Shown here: positions 1 through 5,718 of the stretch, one piece after another | Layout: every line of letters begins with the position of its first letter | Numbering within the stretch: the stretch's first letter is position 1 | Source: Pseudomonadota bacterium | GTDB taxonomy: Bacteria; Pseudomonadota; Alphaproteobacteria; Rhizobiales; Beijerinckiaceae | Length of the DNA stretch: 8,100 nt | Reading direction: 5' to 3' | Assembly (NCBI GenBank): GCA_023422485.1 | Contig: JAGTAM010000174.1 | Span: 1-8,100, forward strand | Made by a program: the position numbers and the translations under genes | Notes under the pieces: model-generated | What the model was told of the DNA's origin: nothing | The model's database searches: none | Seen by the model: only the letters and a program-made list of their open reading frames with translations

Positions 1-813
1 GCTCGCCCGCGCCCAGGACTCGTAGCGCTCGCAGATGCGCGAGAGGTGAGCGAGGCGCTTTTCCAGCTCCTCGATCGTCTCCAGAAGCCGCCGCCACGTC
101 TCGATCGACTGGCGGATACGGGCGACATCGAGCGGCTCGGCCTCCAGCACGAAGCTGCGCACGAAGGCGCTGGTGTCGAAGATCGGCTTGAAGGCCACCG
201 CGTTGGAGAAGGTGCGCAGGAACTGGCGCGGATCGGGAGTTGCCGCCCCCTCGCGCAGGGTGGCCAGCACGGCCGCCGTGAAGCGCTCGCCGGAGGTGCG
301 GAATTCCTCGAAACTGTCGGCCCGGCGGCGCAGATCCGCGGCGACCTCGGCCCAGGGGGCGACGAAGCTGCCCTCGGCCGTCTCGCGCACGTAATCGGCG
401 ATCTCGAACCGGTGGCCAATCGCAACGAAGCGGGAGAGCGTCTCCTCCTTCTGTTCCTCGGAGCGGGCCGCCAGCGCCAGCCCGACGGTGACGATGCGCC
501 CACTCGCGGGATTCTCGAAGACGAGCGCGATGATCGTCTCGCAGGCCTCCCGCGTCGGGCGCCCGCCCTCGGCCGGGTCGCTGATCCAGCCGAGGCAGTA
601 ATCGCGCACGGTGCGCGCGGAGCGGCCCGAGGCGGAGGCGTTGAGCGCCAACCGACTCGCATTGTTGCCGGCCAGAACGGTTCCGACCGCGTCGAAGATC
701 GTCGACTTACCCGCCCCGGTGGGACCGACGAGCGCCGCCGCGCCCCGGATCCGGATCTGCTCGCGCCGGATGAGGTACCAATTCGAGATCGCGATGTCGG
801 TGAGACGGTACAC
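1..813 (-). CDS. jetC: Wadjet SMC-like ATPase JetC, N-terminal part (runs off left edge)
   Basis: First 271 codons of a larger protein; the frame has no stop down to base 1. The N-terminus reads V-Y-R-L-T-D-I-A-I-S-N-W-Y-L-I, followed by a textbook Walker A, GPTGAGKST, at residues 30-38 (Lys36 at 706-708). Next come conserved-looking JetC stretches (LAGNNASRLALNASASGRS; RDYCLGW; GGRPTREACETIIALVF), and from about residue 220 a charged, leucine-rich segment that looks like the start of the coiled-coil arm. In known Wadjet systems JetC is the SMC/MukB-like motor that extrudes DNA loops with JetA and JetB before JetD cleaves circular plasmids. The start is taken as GTG at 813-811 because family similarity begins there; no in-frame ATG exists upstream and the Shine-Dalgarno is weak (GGAG about 16 bases upstream, AGGG very close). 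It lies in the same orientation as jetA-jetB and in the correct order, but about 4.86 kb downstream of jetB. Confidence 0.88.
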   Translation of the reverse strand, partial: MYRLTDIAISNWYLIRREQIRIRGAAALVGPTGAGKSTIFDAVGTVLAGNNASRLALNASASGRSARTVRDYCLGWISDPAEGGRPTREACETIIALVFENPASGRIVTVGLALAARSEEQKEETLSRFVAIGHRFEIADYVRETAEGSFVAPWAEVAADLRRRADSFEEFRTSGERFTAAVLATLREGAATPDPRQFLRTFSNAVAFKPIFDTSAFVRSFVLEAEPLDVARIRQSIETWRRLLETIEELEKRLAHLSRICERYESWARAS

Positions 814-836
814 CGGCCCTGCCGCCTGTCTCCGAG
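803..836 (-). repeat. Imperfect 34-bp repeat, copy at jetC start
   Basis: Read on the minus strand, this copy aligns without gaps to 5700-5667 at the jetB stop, with about 21 of 34 positions identical. Identical blocks are CTCGG, GCAGGG and ACCGTCT. In this copy the repeat holds the jetC GTG start; in the other it holds the jetB TGA stop, and the two codons overlap by one base in the alignment. It may be a remnant of the ancestral jetB/jetC junction. Similarity is moderate and was scored by eye. Confidence 0.4.
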
Positions 837-1247
837 AGTGAACGATGGAGAGCGCAATGGACGCTGCGTCCGGCTCACGCAAGGGCGAGGTCGCCCGAGG
901 CCGCGAGGGGCCTCCGATCGGCACAACCCAGGGCCGCTCGAACCGCCGGATACGCGCCACCCGAACGGCCGACCGCGAGGAACCAGCAATCACCGAGCCG
1001 TGATTTGACGAGAGGACATCAATCCGAGACCAGAGCCGGATATCTCCGAGCCGTGCTCGACGTGCCGGACAACTGTCACGAATTCAATTCAACGACAGGT
1101 TTGTAAATGATGTTCTATTACTGTATTTTGATGGCCACCTACGTACTTTGACACGCAGCGAAGCCGTTGAATTCGAGACAAACGCCGCGCGATCCATGCC
1201 ATACGACAATACGCGCTCTACGTCCGCCCAGACCATCGATTGTTGAC
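814..1247. other. Non-coding stretch upstream of jetC, partly AT-rich
   Basis: No convincing gene. The minus-strand jetC frame stays open without a stop from 813 up to a TGA at 1086-1084, but the roughly 90 extra residues are arginine- and proline-rich, look non-coding and have no good start. Bases 1081-1140 are strikingly AT-rich (20 G/C of 60) in a GC-rich window. A consensus-like TTGACA on the plus strand lies at 1148-1153, but no good -10 box follows at the right distance. No strong minus-strand promoter for jetC could be picked by eye; a TTTACA in the AT-rich part is a weak candidate -35. Confidence 0.5.
993..1055. repeat. Short direct repeat upstream of jetC
   Basis: The 10-mer CCGAGCCGTG occurs at 993-1002 and again at 1046-1055, 53 bases apart, in the non-coding stretch upstream of jetC. 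It could be a pair of protein-binding sites or chance in GC-rich DNA. Confidence 0.35.
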
Positions 1248-1355
1248 ATGCCCGCCCGCCGTCCCCGCCCGACTCACGGGATCCTGTTTATCGTTGCGTC
1301 CATTGTCCTGTGGGGCACGGCATCGTGGCTGGCCGGCACCATCATTTGGGTGTGA
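1248..1355 (+). CDS. Possible 35-residue single-pass membrane protein
   Basis: A 35-residue ORF beginning MPARRPRPTHGILF. The basic, proline-rich first 10 residues are followed by one hydrophobic stretch (about residues 11-35, ending in TIIWV) long enough for a single transmembrane helix, with the positive end expected to stay in the cytoplasm. Codon choice is compatible with the rest of the window. The start has no clear Shine-Dalgarno; an in-frame ATG at 1167 gives an extra, unconvincing 27 residues. It is convergent with the next small gene, with only 7 bases between stop codons. Family not recognised; it could be a chance ORF. Confidence 0.4.
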   Translation: MPARRPRPTHGILFIVASIVLWGTASWLAGTIIWV

Positions 1356-1362
1356 CGTTGGT

Positions 1363-1590
1363 TCAAATGTCTTTCTTGTAGGCGATATAGCCTCCGAAAA
1401 CGTAGCCTCCCTGCAATGCGAAGAGGGAGGCAGCGATCATCAGCAGATCCGCCACGGCAAAATGGCTGCTGTGAAAGTGGTAGATGACCCGTATGACGAT
1501 AACAATGAAACTCGCGACCGCAAGCACTCCCCAGTGATAGAACAAGCCGATCAGCATACCGGCGATGATAAGCAATAAAATCGCTAGCAC
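1363..1590 (-). CDS. Small hydrophobic membrane protein, family unknown
   Basis: 75 residues from a GTG start at 1590-1588 (an ATG just upstream is out of frame and stops at once). AGGA lies about 10 bases before the GTG. The protein is almost entirely hydrophobic, with three probable membrane segments at about residues 2-17, 20-38 and 45-68. The first loop carries His19, and a His-rich segment (YHFHSSHF) sits between the second and third; the C-terminus is charged (YKKDI). Codon use is less GC-biased than in neighbouring genes, suggesting separate ancestry. A perfect 12-bp palindrome, GGATCATGATCC (1592-1603), lies directly upstream of the start and could be an operator. I do not recognise the family. 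Confidence 0.6.
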   Translation of the reverse strand: MLAILLLIIAGMLIGLFYHWGVLAVASFIVIVIRVIYHFHSSHFAVADLLMIAASLFALQGGYVFGGYIAYKKDI

Positions 1591-1920
1591 GGGATCATGA
1601 TCCTATTCTGCCGGCTTGGTGCCAGACAGCCTTTTCAAAGAGATTTTTCCCAGGGGTACCGCCTCATTGTCCTGCGTGCAAAGGCGAACGTGGCGTAAAA
1701 ATAGGCTGACTTTGCATGTTCCCATTTATCGGACGGCATCGTTAACGAAACGGTCACCCTGTCGGCGGGGCCGACCGGCAGACAGATAGCACCCGTCATC
1801 ATCGTCATCTCCGGCGGACATCGAGCGCCCATGCGACGACGTTCGTGCGGCGGCCCCTGCCCCGCAGGCTGGCTCCAGATTGCTCCGCAACGCAGCGGCG
1901 GCCCGCCCTCGCTGCGATTT
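1591..1920. other. Intergenic region upstream of the MarR-GNAT gene
   Basis: About 330 bases between two divergent genes. Small minus-strand ORFs here (1832-1635 and 1935-1726) have composition unlike real proteins and no good ribosome-binding site, so I treat them as chance. The left half is relatively AT-rich and the right half GC-rich. A short hairpin, GTCGGC-GGG-GCCGAC, lies at 1761-1775. The region presumably holds promoters for both divergent genes, but none can be called confidently. Confidence 0.5.
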
Positions 1921-1937
1921 AGTTGACTCAGTCAACT
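1921..1937. promoter_or_regulatory. Perfect 17-bp palindrome, likely MarR operator
   Basis: AGTTGACTCAGTCAACT is a perfect inverted repeat: 8-bp arms around one central base. It ends 21 bases before the ATG of the MarR-GNAT gene. Size and position are typical of operators bound by MarR-family dimers that repress their own gene. A GAGTCGAC just downstream (1941-1948) resembles a degenerate extra half-site. Binding by this regulator is inferred. Confidence 0.65.
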
Positions 1938-1958
1938 TTTGAGTCGACGCTGGTGTCC

Positions 1959-2909
1959 ATGGACGACACCATCGCCGCGTTTCGCCGCTTCAACCGATTC
2001 TTTACCGGGCTGGTCGGCGCGCTCGACGATCAATTCCTCGGCTGCGACGTGACGCTGCCGGAAGCGCGCCTGCTGTTCGAGATCGCGATGCACGATCCGA
2101 CGGAAGAGCCCGCGACCGCGCGCGCGATACAGGCCAGGCTCGGGATGGATGCGGGCTTCGTCAGCCGGATCCTCGCCCGCTTCGAAGAGCGGGGCTGGAT
2201 CACCCGTGCCCGCGGCGCGGATGCGCGCGCCCGGCCGATCCATCTGACCGAGGCCGGACGCAGTGCGTTCGAAGTCGTCGACGAACGGCAACGGACGGCC
2301 ATCGTCGGCCTCGTCGGCGGGCTCGATCCGGTCCAGCGGGCGGACTTGGCGGAAGCGATGGCGCGGGTGCGCCTGTTGTTGCGGCCCGAGACGAGTCCGG
2401 GTTTCACGATCCGCCCGTTCCGCACCGGCGATATGGGCCTGATCGCGGCCCGCCAGTCGATGCTCTACGCGGAGAGCCACGGCTGGGGCCGCGGCCTGGA
2501 AATCGTCGAGGGCGAGGCCACCACCGCTTTCCTGCGGAGCTTCAAGCCCGGGCGCGAGCAGTGCTGGGTGGCCGAGATCGACGGCGTGATGGCAGGCTCC
2601 GTCGTCCTCACTGACGAGGGCGAGGACGTCGCGCGGCTGCGCCTCCTCTACGTCGAGCCCTTCGCCCGATGCCGCGGCATCGGTGACACGCTGGTCGAGA
2701 CCTGCATCGGCTTCGCTCGCGAGACGGGCTATGCCCGCCTGACGCTGTGGACCCATACCGTTCTGGCAGGCGCACGGCGCATCTATGCCCGTCACGGCTT
2801 CCACCGCATCGACACTGCGACCCACACCACCTTCGGTACGCCGGTCGAAGGCGAGACATGGATGCTGGATCTGCATGCTCCGGTGGAGGCACCGGCACAG
2901 GCGGTGTGA
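1959..2909 (+). CDS. MarR-family regulator fused to a GNAT acetyltransferase
   Basis: 316 residues from ATG 1959. A TTG at 1923 would add 12 residues, but it lies inside the palindrome and adds nothing conserved. Residues about 1-145 form a MarR winged helix: helix-turn-helix at about 54-78 (AIQARLGMDAGFVSRILARF) and a wing at about 80-96. Residues about 149-305 form a GNAT acetyltransferase, with the acetyl-CoA loop R237-C-R-G240-I-G242 after the strand LRLLYVEP, then RIYARHGFHRID at 274-285. This two-domain arrangement and length match a common family of bifunctional HTH/GNAT proteins. The DNA-binding part probably represses its own promoter; the acetyl acceptor is unknown. It stands alone on the plus strand and converges with the esterase gene. 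Confidence 0.9.
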   Translation: MDDTIAAFRRFNRFFTGLVGALDDQFLGCDVTLPEARLLFEIAMHDPTEEPATARAIQARLGMDAGFVSRILARFEERGWITRARGADARARPIHLTEAGRSAFEVVDERQRTAIVGLVGGLDPVQRADLAEAMARVRLLLRPETSPGFTIRPFRTGDMGLIAARQSMLYAESHGWGRGLEIVEGEATTAFLRSFKPGREQCWVAEIDGVMAGSVVLTDEGEDVARLRLLYVEPFARCRGIGDTLVETCIGFARETGYARLTLWTHTVLAGARRIYARHGFHRIDTATHTTFGTPVEGETWMLDLHAPVEAPAQAV

Positions 2910-2929
2910 CGGGGGTAACCCCCCGTCAC
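2906..2929. terminator. GC-rich hairpin between convergent genes
   Basis: Perfect 10-bp stem, GTGACGGGGG pairing with CCCCCGTCAC (2920-2929), with loop TAAC. The left arm includes the TGA stop of the MarR-GNAT gene. No T-run follows on either strand, so it is not a classic intrinsic terminator, but its place between two converging 3' ends suits a bidirectional transcript-end or stabilising structure. Confidence 0.55.
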
Positions 2930-2983
2930 GGTGGGATCGCTTCGTGGAATGCCGGCTCGGGGCGGCCTTCCGGCGAGCGCCGC

Positions 2984-3613
2984 TCAGCCGCCAAAGTTCC
3001 TCGCGAGCCATGTCCCGGCAGCGGCGAGATCGGCTTGGGACAGGCCGTGGCCCGCCGGGTTGACGGTATGGGTCACCGCCGCGCCGGCCTGCCCGAGACT
3101 GGCGGCGAGCCGCTCGGCGTTGTCGGCCGGCACGATCGGGTCGAGGGCACCCGAAAGCAGCAGCACCGGACGACCGGCGAGGTCGACCGCCGGGCTCTCG
3201 GCGAGGGGTACCATCGCCCGCAGCAGAACCGCACCCGCCAGCACCTCCGGATGCAGCAGCAGGGTCGCGGCGGCGATGTTCGCCCCGTTCGAGAAGCCGA
3301 CCGCCACGGGCGCCGCGAGCCCGTAGGCGTCGCGCGCCTGCGCCACGAAGGCGGCGAGGTCGCCCGCCCGGCGGCGGACGTCCGCCTCGTCGAACACGCC
3401 CTCCGCGAGGCGGCGGAAGAAGCGCGGCATGCCGTTCTCCAGAACCGGCCCGCGCGGCGAGAGCAGCGCGGAGCCGGGCAAGAGCGCGCGGCCGAGAGGA
3501 AGCAGGTCGGTCTCGTCGCCGCCCGTGCCGTGCAGCAGCAGGAGCGGCGGTGCGCTCGCGTCGGTGCCAGGCTCGAAGCGGTGGACGAAGTCGAAGGTGA
3601 CGCCGTTTGTCAT
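2984..3613 (-). CDS. Alpha/beta-hydrolase carboxylesterase, MhqD-like
   Basis: 209 residues, the usual size of small phospholipase/carboxylesterase-type serine hydrolases. An oxyanion-hole segment LLLLHGTGGDE lies at 24-34, the nucleophile elbow GFSNG at 106-110 (Ser108), the acid at Asp158 (SGALDPIVP) and the base at His189 (AGHGLS). No signal peptide, so cytosolic. The ATG at 3613-3611 has a good ribosome-binding site (GGAG, 6 bases upstream). It lies 73 bases downstream of the VOC dioxygenase on the same strand, a pairing resembling mhqO-mhqD type quinone-resistance operons, where the esterase is thought to act on aromatic breakdown or conjugate products. The true substrate is not determinable here. 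It could also be annotated simply as phospholipase/carboxylesterase. Confidence 0.88.
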   Translation of the reverse strand: MTNGVTFDFVHRFEPGTDASAPPLLLLHGTGGDETDLLPLGRALLPGSALLSPRGPVLENGMPRFFRRLAEGVFDEADVRRRAGDLAAFVAQARDAYGLAAPVAVGFSNGANIAAATLLLHPEVLAGAVLLRAMVPLAESPAVDLAGRPVLLLSGALDPIVPADNAERLAASLGQAGAAVTHTVNPAGHGLSQADLAAAGTWLARNFGG

Positions 3614-3641
3614 GGCTGTCTCCGTTCAATCCGGGGAGGAT

Positions 3642-3671
3642 GCGACCGCCCGAAACGATCCGGGCGGTCGC
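3642..3671. promoter_or_regulatory. Strong intra-operon hairpin between dioxygenase and esterase genes
   Basis: Perfect 11-bp inverted repeat, GCGACCGCCCG (3642-3652) with CGGGCGGTCGC (3661-3671), and an 8-base loop. It lies in the 73-base gap after the dioxygenase stop and before the esterase start, with no T-run. It could stabilise the upstream message, lower downstream expression by partial termination, or both. Confidence 0.5.
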
Positions 3672-3686
3672 GGTGGTAGGGTGGGG

Positions 3687-4616
3687 TCAGGCGACCTTCG
3701 GCAGCACCGCCTCGATCCGCCCGCGATGCGGTTCGAGGAAGGGCGGCAGCTTCAGCGCGGTCCCGAGTTCCGCCGCCGGCTCGTCGATGGCGAAGCCGGG
3801 GGCGTCGGTGGCGATCTCGAACAGCACGCCGCCGGGCTCGCGGAAGTAGACCGAGCGGAAGTACTGCCGGTCGCGCTGCTCGGTGACCGACAGGCCATGC
3901 CGGTCGCTCAGCCGCTCCGTCATCGCCGCCTGGGCCGCGTCGTCCGCGGCGCGGAAGGCGATGTGGTGGACCGAGCCCGCTCCCTGCCGGCCGGGCAGGA
4001 AATCGCCCACCGCCCGGAGCGTCACGAACCCGCCCAAGGCCGCACCGCTCGTCAGCCGGATCTGACTGCCCTCGCGGGCCGCCTCCTCGAAGCCGAGCAC
4101 GTCGGTGAGGATCGCGGCGGTCGCCTCCGCCGCGCGCAGCAGCAGAGTGGTGCCGTGGAAGCCGCGGATCGCCGCCTCCGGCGCGATATCGCCGGGGACC
4201 CAAGCCGGCTCGGCTTCCAACCCCTCGACACCGACGAGGGCCAGCGACATCCCGTCCGGATCGCGAAAGCGCAGCACCGTCTCACCGAAGACGGTTACCG
4301 GCGCCTCGTGGGCGACGTTGAGCGCAACGAAGCGGTGCGCCCAGGTGCCGATGGCGGCCCGCGGCACGCGAAAGGCCGTCTCCGAGACCTGCCCGATGCC
4401 GACCCGGCCGGGTGCGGCCTGGGCGATCGGGAAGAAGGTCAGGATCGTGCCGGGCGCGCCCGCCTCGTCGCCGAAATACAGGTGGTAGGTGCCCGGATCG
4501 TCGAAGTTGACGGTCTTCTTCACCAGCCGCAGGCCGAGCACCCGGGTGTAGAAGTCGATCGTGCGGGCGGTGTCGCTCGCGAACGCGGTGACGTGGTGGA
4601 TGCCGTGTGCGCTCAT
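3687..4616 (-). CDS. Ring-cleaving VOC-family dioxygenase, MhqO-like
   Basis: 309 residues, matching the length of MhqO/LinE-type (hydro)quinone dioxygenases. Two VOC (glyoxalase/extradiol dioxygenase) repeats are visible: residues about 5-130, starting GIHHVTAFASD, and about 150-275, with SVHHIAFRAADD and GGVLFEIATD. The likely metal ligands are His7 or His8, His217 or His218, and Glu267, as expected for a mononuclear Fe(II) or Mn(II) enzyme that opens an aromatic ring. The ATG at 4616-4614 is chosen because VOC similarity begins there and AGGAG lies upstream; the frame is open further upstream, but that extension is low-complexity and unsupported. First gene of an operon with the esterase and divergent from lysR. 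Detoxification of quinones or catechols is the best guess; the substrate is unproven. Confidence 0.88.
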   Translation of the reverse strand: MSAHGIHHVTAFASDTARTIDFYTRVLGLRLVKKTVNFDDPGTYHLYFGDEAGAPGTILTFFPIAQAAPGRVGIGQVSETAFRVPRAAIGTWAHRFVALNVAHEAPVTVFGETVLRFRDPDGMSLALVGVEGLEAEPAWVPGDIAPEAAIRGFHGTTLLLRAAEATAAILTDVLGFEEAAREGSQIRLTSGAALGGFVTLRAVGDFLPGRQGAGSVHHIAFRAADDAAQAAMTERLSDRHGLSVTEQRDRQYFRSVYFREPGGVLFEIATDAPGFAIDEPAAELGTALKLPPFLEPHRGRIEAVLPKVA

Positions 4617-4717
4617 GATGCGGGTCTCCTGTCGAGAGGATCGCCGCGGGGAGCCGTGTCCGGTCCGGGCTGCGATCGGTGTGAGACCAATCTGGCCCTT
4701 GCCTACGCCGATGAAAA

Positions 4718-4745
4718 CGGAAACGATTGAAACGTATCGTTTCCG
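4718..4745. promoter_or_regulatory. Inverted repeat in the lysR/dioxygenase divergent promoter
   Basis: Perfect 10-bp arms, CGGAAACGAT (4718-4727) and ATCGTTTCCG (4736-4745), separated by TGAAACGT. It lies 10 bases upstream of the lysR ATG and about 100 bases upstream of the dioxygenase ATG, in an AT-richer patch. A dyad between a LysR gene and its divergent target is the typical LysR-regulator binding site and would serve both activation of the operon and autoregulation. The inner GAAACG motif repeats within the site. Confidence 0.65.
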
Positions 4746-4755
4746 GATTTGACCC

Positions 4756-5718
4756 ATGGCAAAGCTCCCCGATTTCGAGGCCTGGGCCGTATTCGCGGTG
4801 GTGGCCGATGCCCTCTCCTTCGCCCGCGCGGCGGAGGAACTCGGGCTGTCGAAGGCGACCGTCTCGAAGGCGGTGGCGCGGCTCGAGACCCGGCTCGGCG
4901 CACGGCTGTTCCACCGCACCTCCCGCCGCCTCGCCCTGACGGAGGCCGGGCGGCTCGCGCGGGAGGACGCGGCAGGGCTCCTCGCGGCGGGCGAGGCGGC
5001 GGAGGCCCGCGCGCTGGACGCCAACGGCGTGCCGCGAGGGCGGGTGCGGCTGGCCGCGCCGATGTCGTTCGGTCTCGCCCATCTCGCGCCGGTGCTGCCG
5101 GAATTCCTGGCCGCGCACGCGCAGGTATCGGTCGATCTGCACCTGTCGGACGCGGTGGTCGATCTCGTCGGCGGTGGGTTCGATCTGGGCCTGCGCATCG
5201 CCGCGCTGCCCGATTCCTCGCTCCGGGTGCGGCGGCTCTGCGGGGTGCGCCGCTCGCTCGTGGCGACGCCGGCCTATCTCGAACAGCACGGAGCGCCGCA
5301 GCATCCGGAGGATCTGCAGGGCCGCGCCTGCCTCGGCTACGCCTACCTGCCGAGGCCGGACCGCTGGCCTTTCACCAACGCCGCCGGCGAGACGGTCACC
5401 ATCGTCCCCGAGGGGCCGCTACGGGCCAACAACGCCGACGCTCTGGTGCCGGCTCTGCGCGCCGGACTCGGGCTGGCGGTGCAGCCGGACTTCACGATCT
5501 GGGAGGATCTGAAGTCGGGTCGCCTCGAGCGGGTGATGCCGCACTGGCAGCCGCCCCCGATCGCCCTCAACCTCGTGATGCCGCCCGGCTTGCCGCGGCC
5601 GGCGCGGGTCTCGGCGCTGATTGCCTTTTTGGAGCGGGCGTTTTCGACCGCGCCATGGGCGCAGGAAGACGGTCAGACGCCCCTGCTCTCCCCGGCCGAG
5701 GCCCAGGCGCGAACCTGA
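4756..5718 (+). CDS. LysR-family transcriptional regulator
   Basis: 320 residues, slightly longer than the usual ~300. The N-terminal winged helix-turn-helix is clear: residues about 5-64, with FARAAEELGLSKATVSKAVARLE, then LGARLFHRTSRRLALTEAG. Residues about 90-300 form the LysR effector-binding domain (GRVRLAAPMSFG ... HLAPVLPEFLAAHAQVSVDLHLSD). It is divergent from the dioxygenase-esterase operon with a dyad between them, so it most likely controls that operon in response to an aromatic or quinone compound. The ATG has no strong Shine-Dalgarno. The last 46 bases, including the stop, lie antisense within the 3' end of jetB, so the final ~15 residues are encoded on the complement of jetB. 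This suggests a tail acquired by read-through into jetB after an insertion. Confidence 0.9.
   Translation: MAKLPDFEAWAVFAVVADALSFARAAEELGLSKATVSKAVARLETRLGARLFHRTSRRLALTEAGRLAREDAAGLLAAGEAAEARALDANGVPRGRVRLAAPMSFGLAHLAPVLPEFLAAHAQVSVDLHLSDAVVDLVGGGFDLGLRIAALPDSSLRVRRLCGVRRSLVATPAYLEQHGAPQHPEDLQGRACLGYAYLPRPDRWPFTNAAGETVTIVPEGPLRANNADALVPALRAGLGLAVQPDFTIWEDLKSGRLERVMPHWQPPPIALNLVMPPGLPRPARVSALIAFLERAFSTAPWAQEDGQTPLLSPAEAQART
5667..5700 (-). repeat. Imperfect 34-bp repeat, copy at jetB stop
   Basis: Partner of 836-803. It contains the jetB TGA (5675-5673) and the last codons of the gene. It shares the blocks CTCGG, GCAGGG and ACCGTCT with the jetC start region, in the same order and at the same spacing. 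The two copies bracket the DNA that separates jetB from jetC. Confidence 0.4.

Larger units (their letters stand above)
837..5666. other. Putative insert splitting the Wadjet operon
   Basis: About 4.83 kb between the two imperfect repeats. It carries two small membrane-protein ORFs, a MarR-GNAT regulator, an esterase, a VOC dioxygenase and a LysR regulator, in mixed orientations and unrelated to Wadjet. JetA, JetB and JetC act as one complex and their genes are normally contiguous, so the gap implies insertion or rearrangement. No transposase, integrase, tRNA or clean terminal inverted repeat is visible, so the mechanism is unknown and the exact ends are uncertain. Confidence 0.55.

Noticed and set aside
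46..1008. 320-residue plus-strand open frame
   Set aside because: It is the complement of jetC, whose Walker A and family-like residues are clear on the minus strand; the plus-strand product is low-complexity Arg/Gly-rich.
814..1083. Longer JetC N-terminus or a fused upstream domain
   Set aside because: The frame is open but has no ATG, no good ribosome-binding site and Arg/Pro-rich content; family similarity begins right at the GTG at 813.
1148..1176. Sigma-70-like promoter on the plus strand
   Set aside because: A consensus TTGACA is present, but no acceptable -10 box lies at about 17 bases, so it is not listed as a promoter.
1635..1935. Small minus-strand ORFs of 65 and 69 residues
   Set aside because: Overlapping each other in different frames, without ribosome-binding sites or protein-like composition; one crosses the likely MarR operator.
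1932..3629. 565-residue minus-strand open frame
   Set aside because: Shadow of the MarR-GNAT and esterase genes, both of which show domain motifs in their own frames.
3429..4730. 433-residue plus-strand open frame
   Set aside because: Antisense to the esterase and dioxygenase; no domain-like content.
4617..5198. N-terminal extension of the dioxygenase frame
   Set aside because: The open frame upstream of the ATG at 4616 crosses the divergent promoter and lysR; its translation is low-complexity, and VOC similarity starts at the chosen ATG.
837..5666. Classical transposon or integrative element
   Set aside because: No transposase, integrase, resolvase, tRNA target or clean terminal inverted repeats are visible, so the insert is not called a mobile element.
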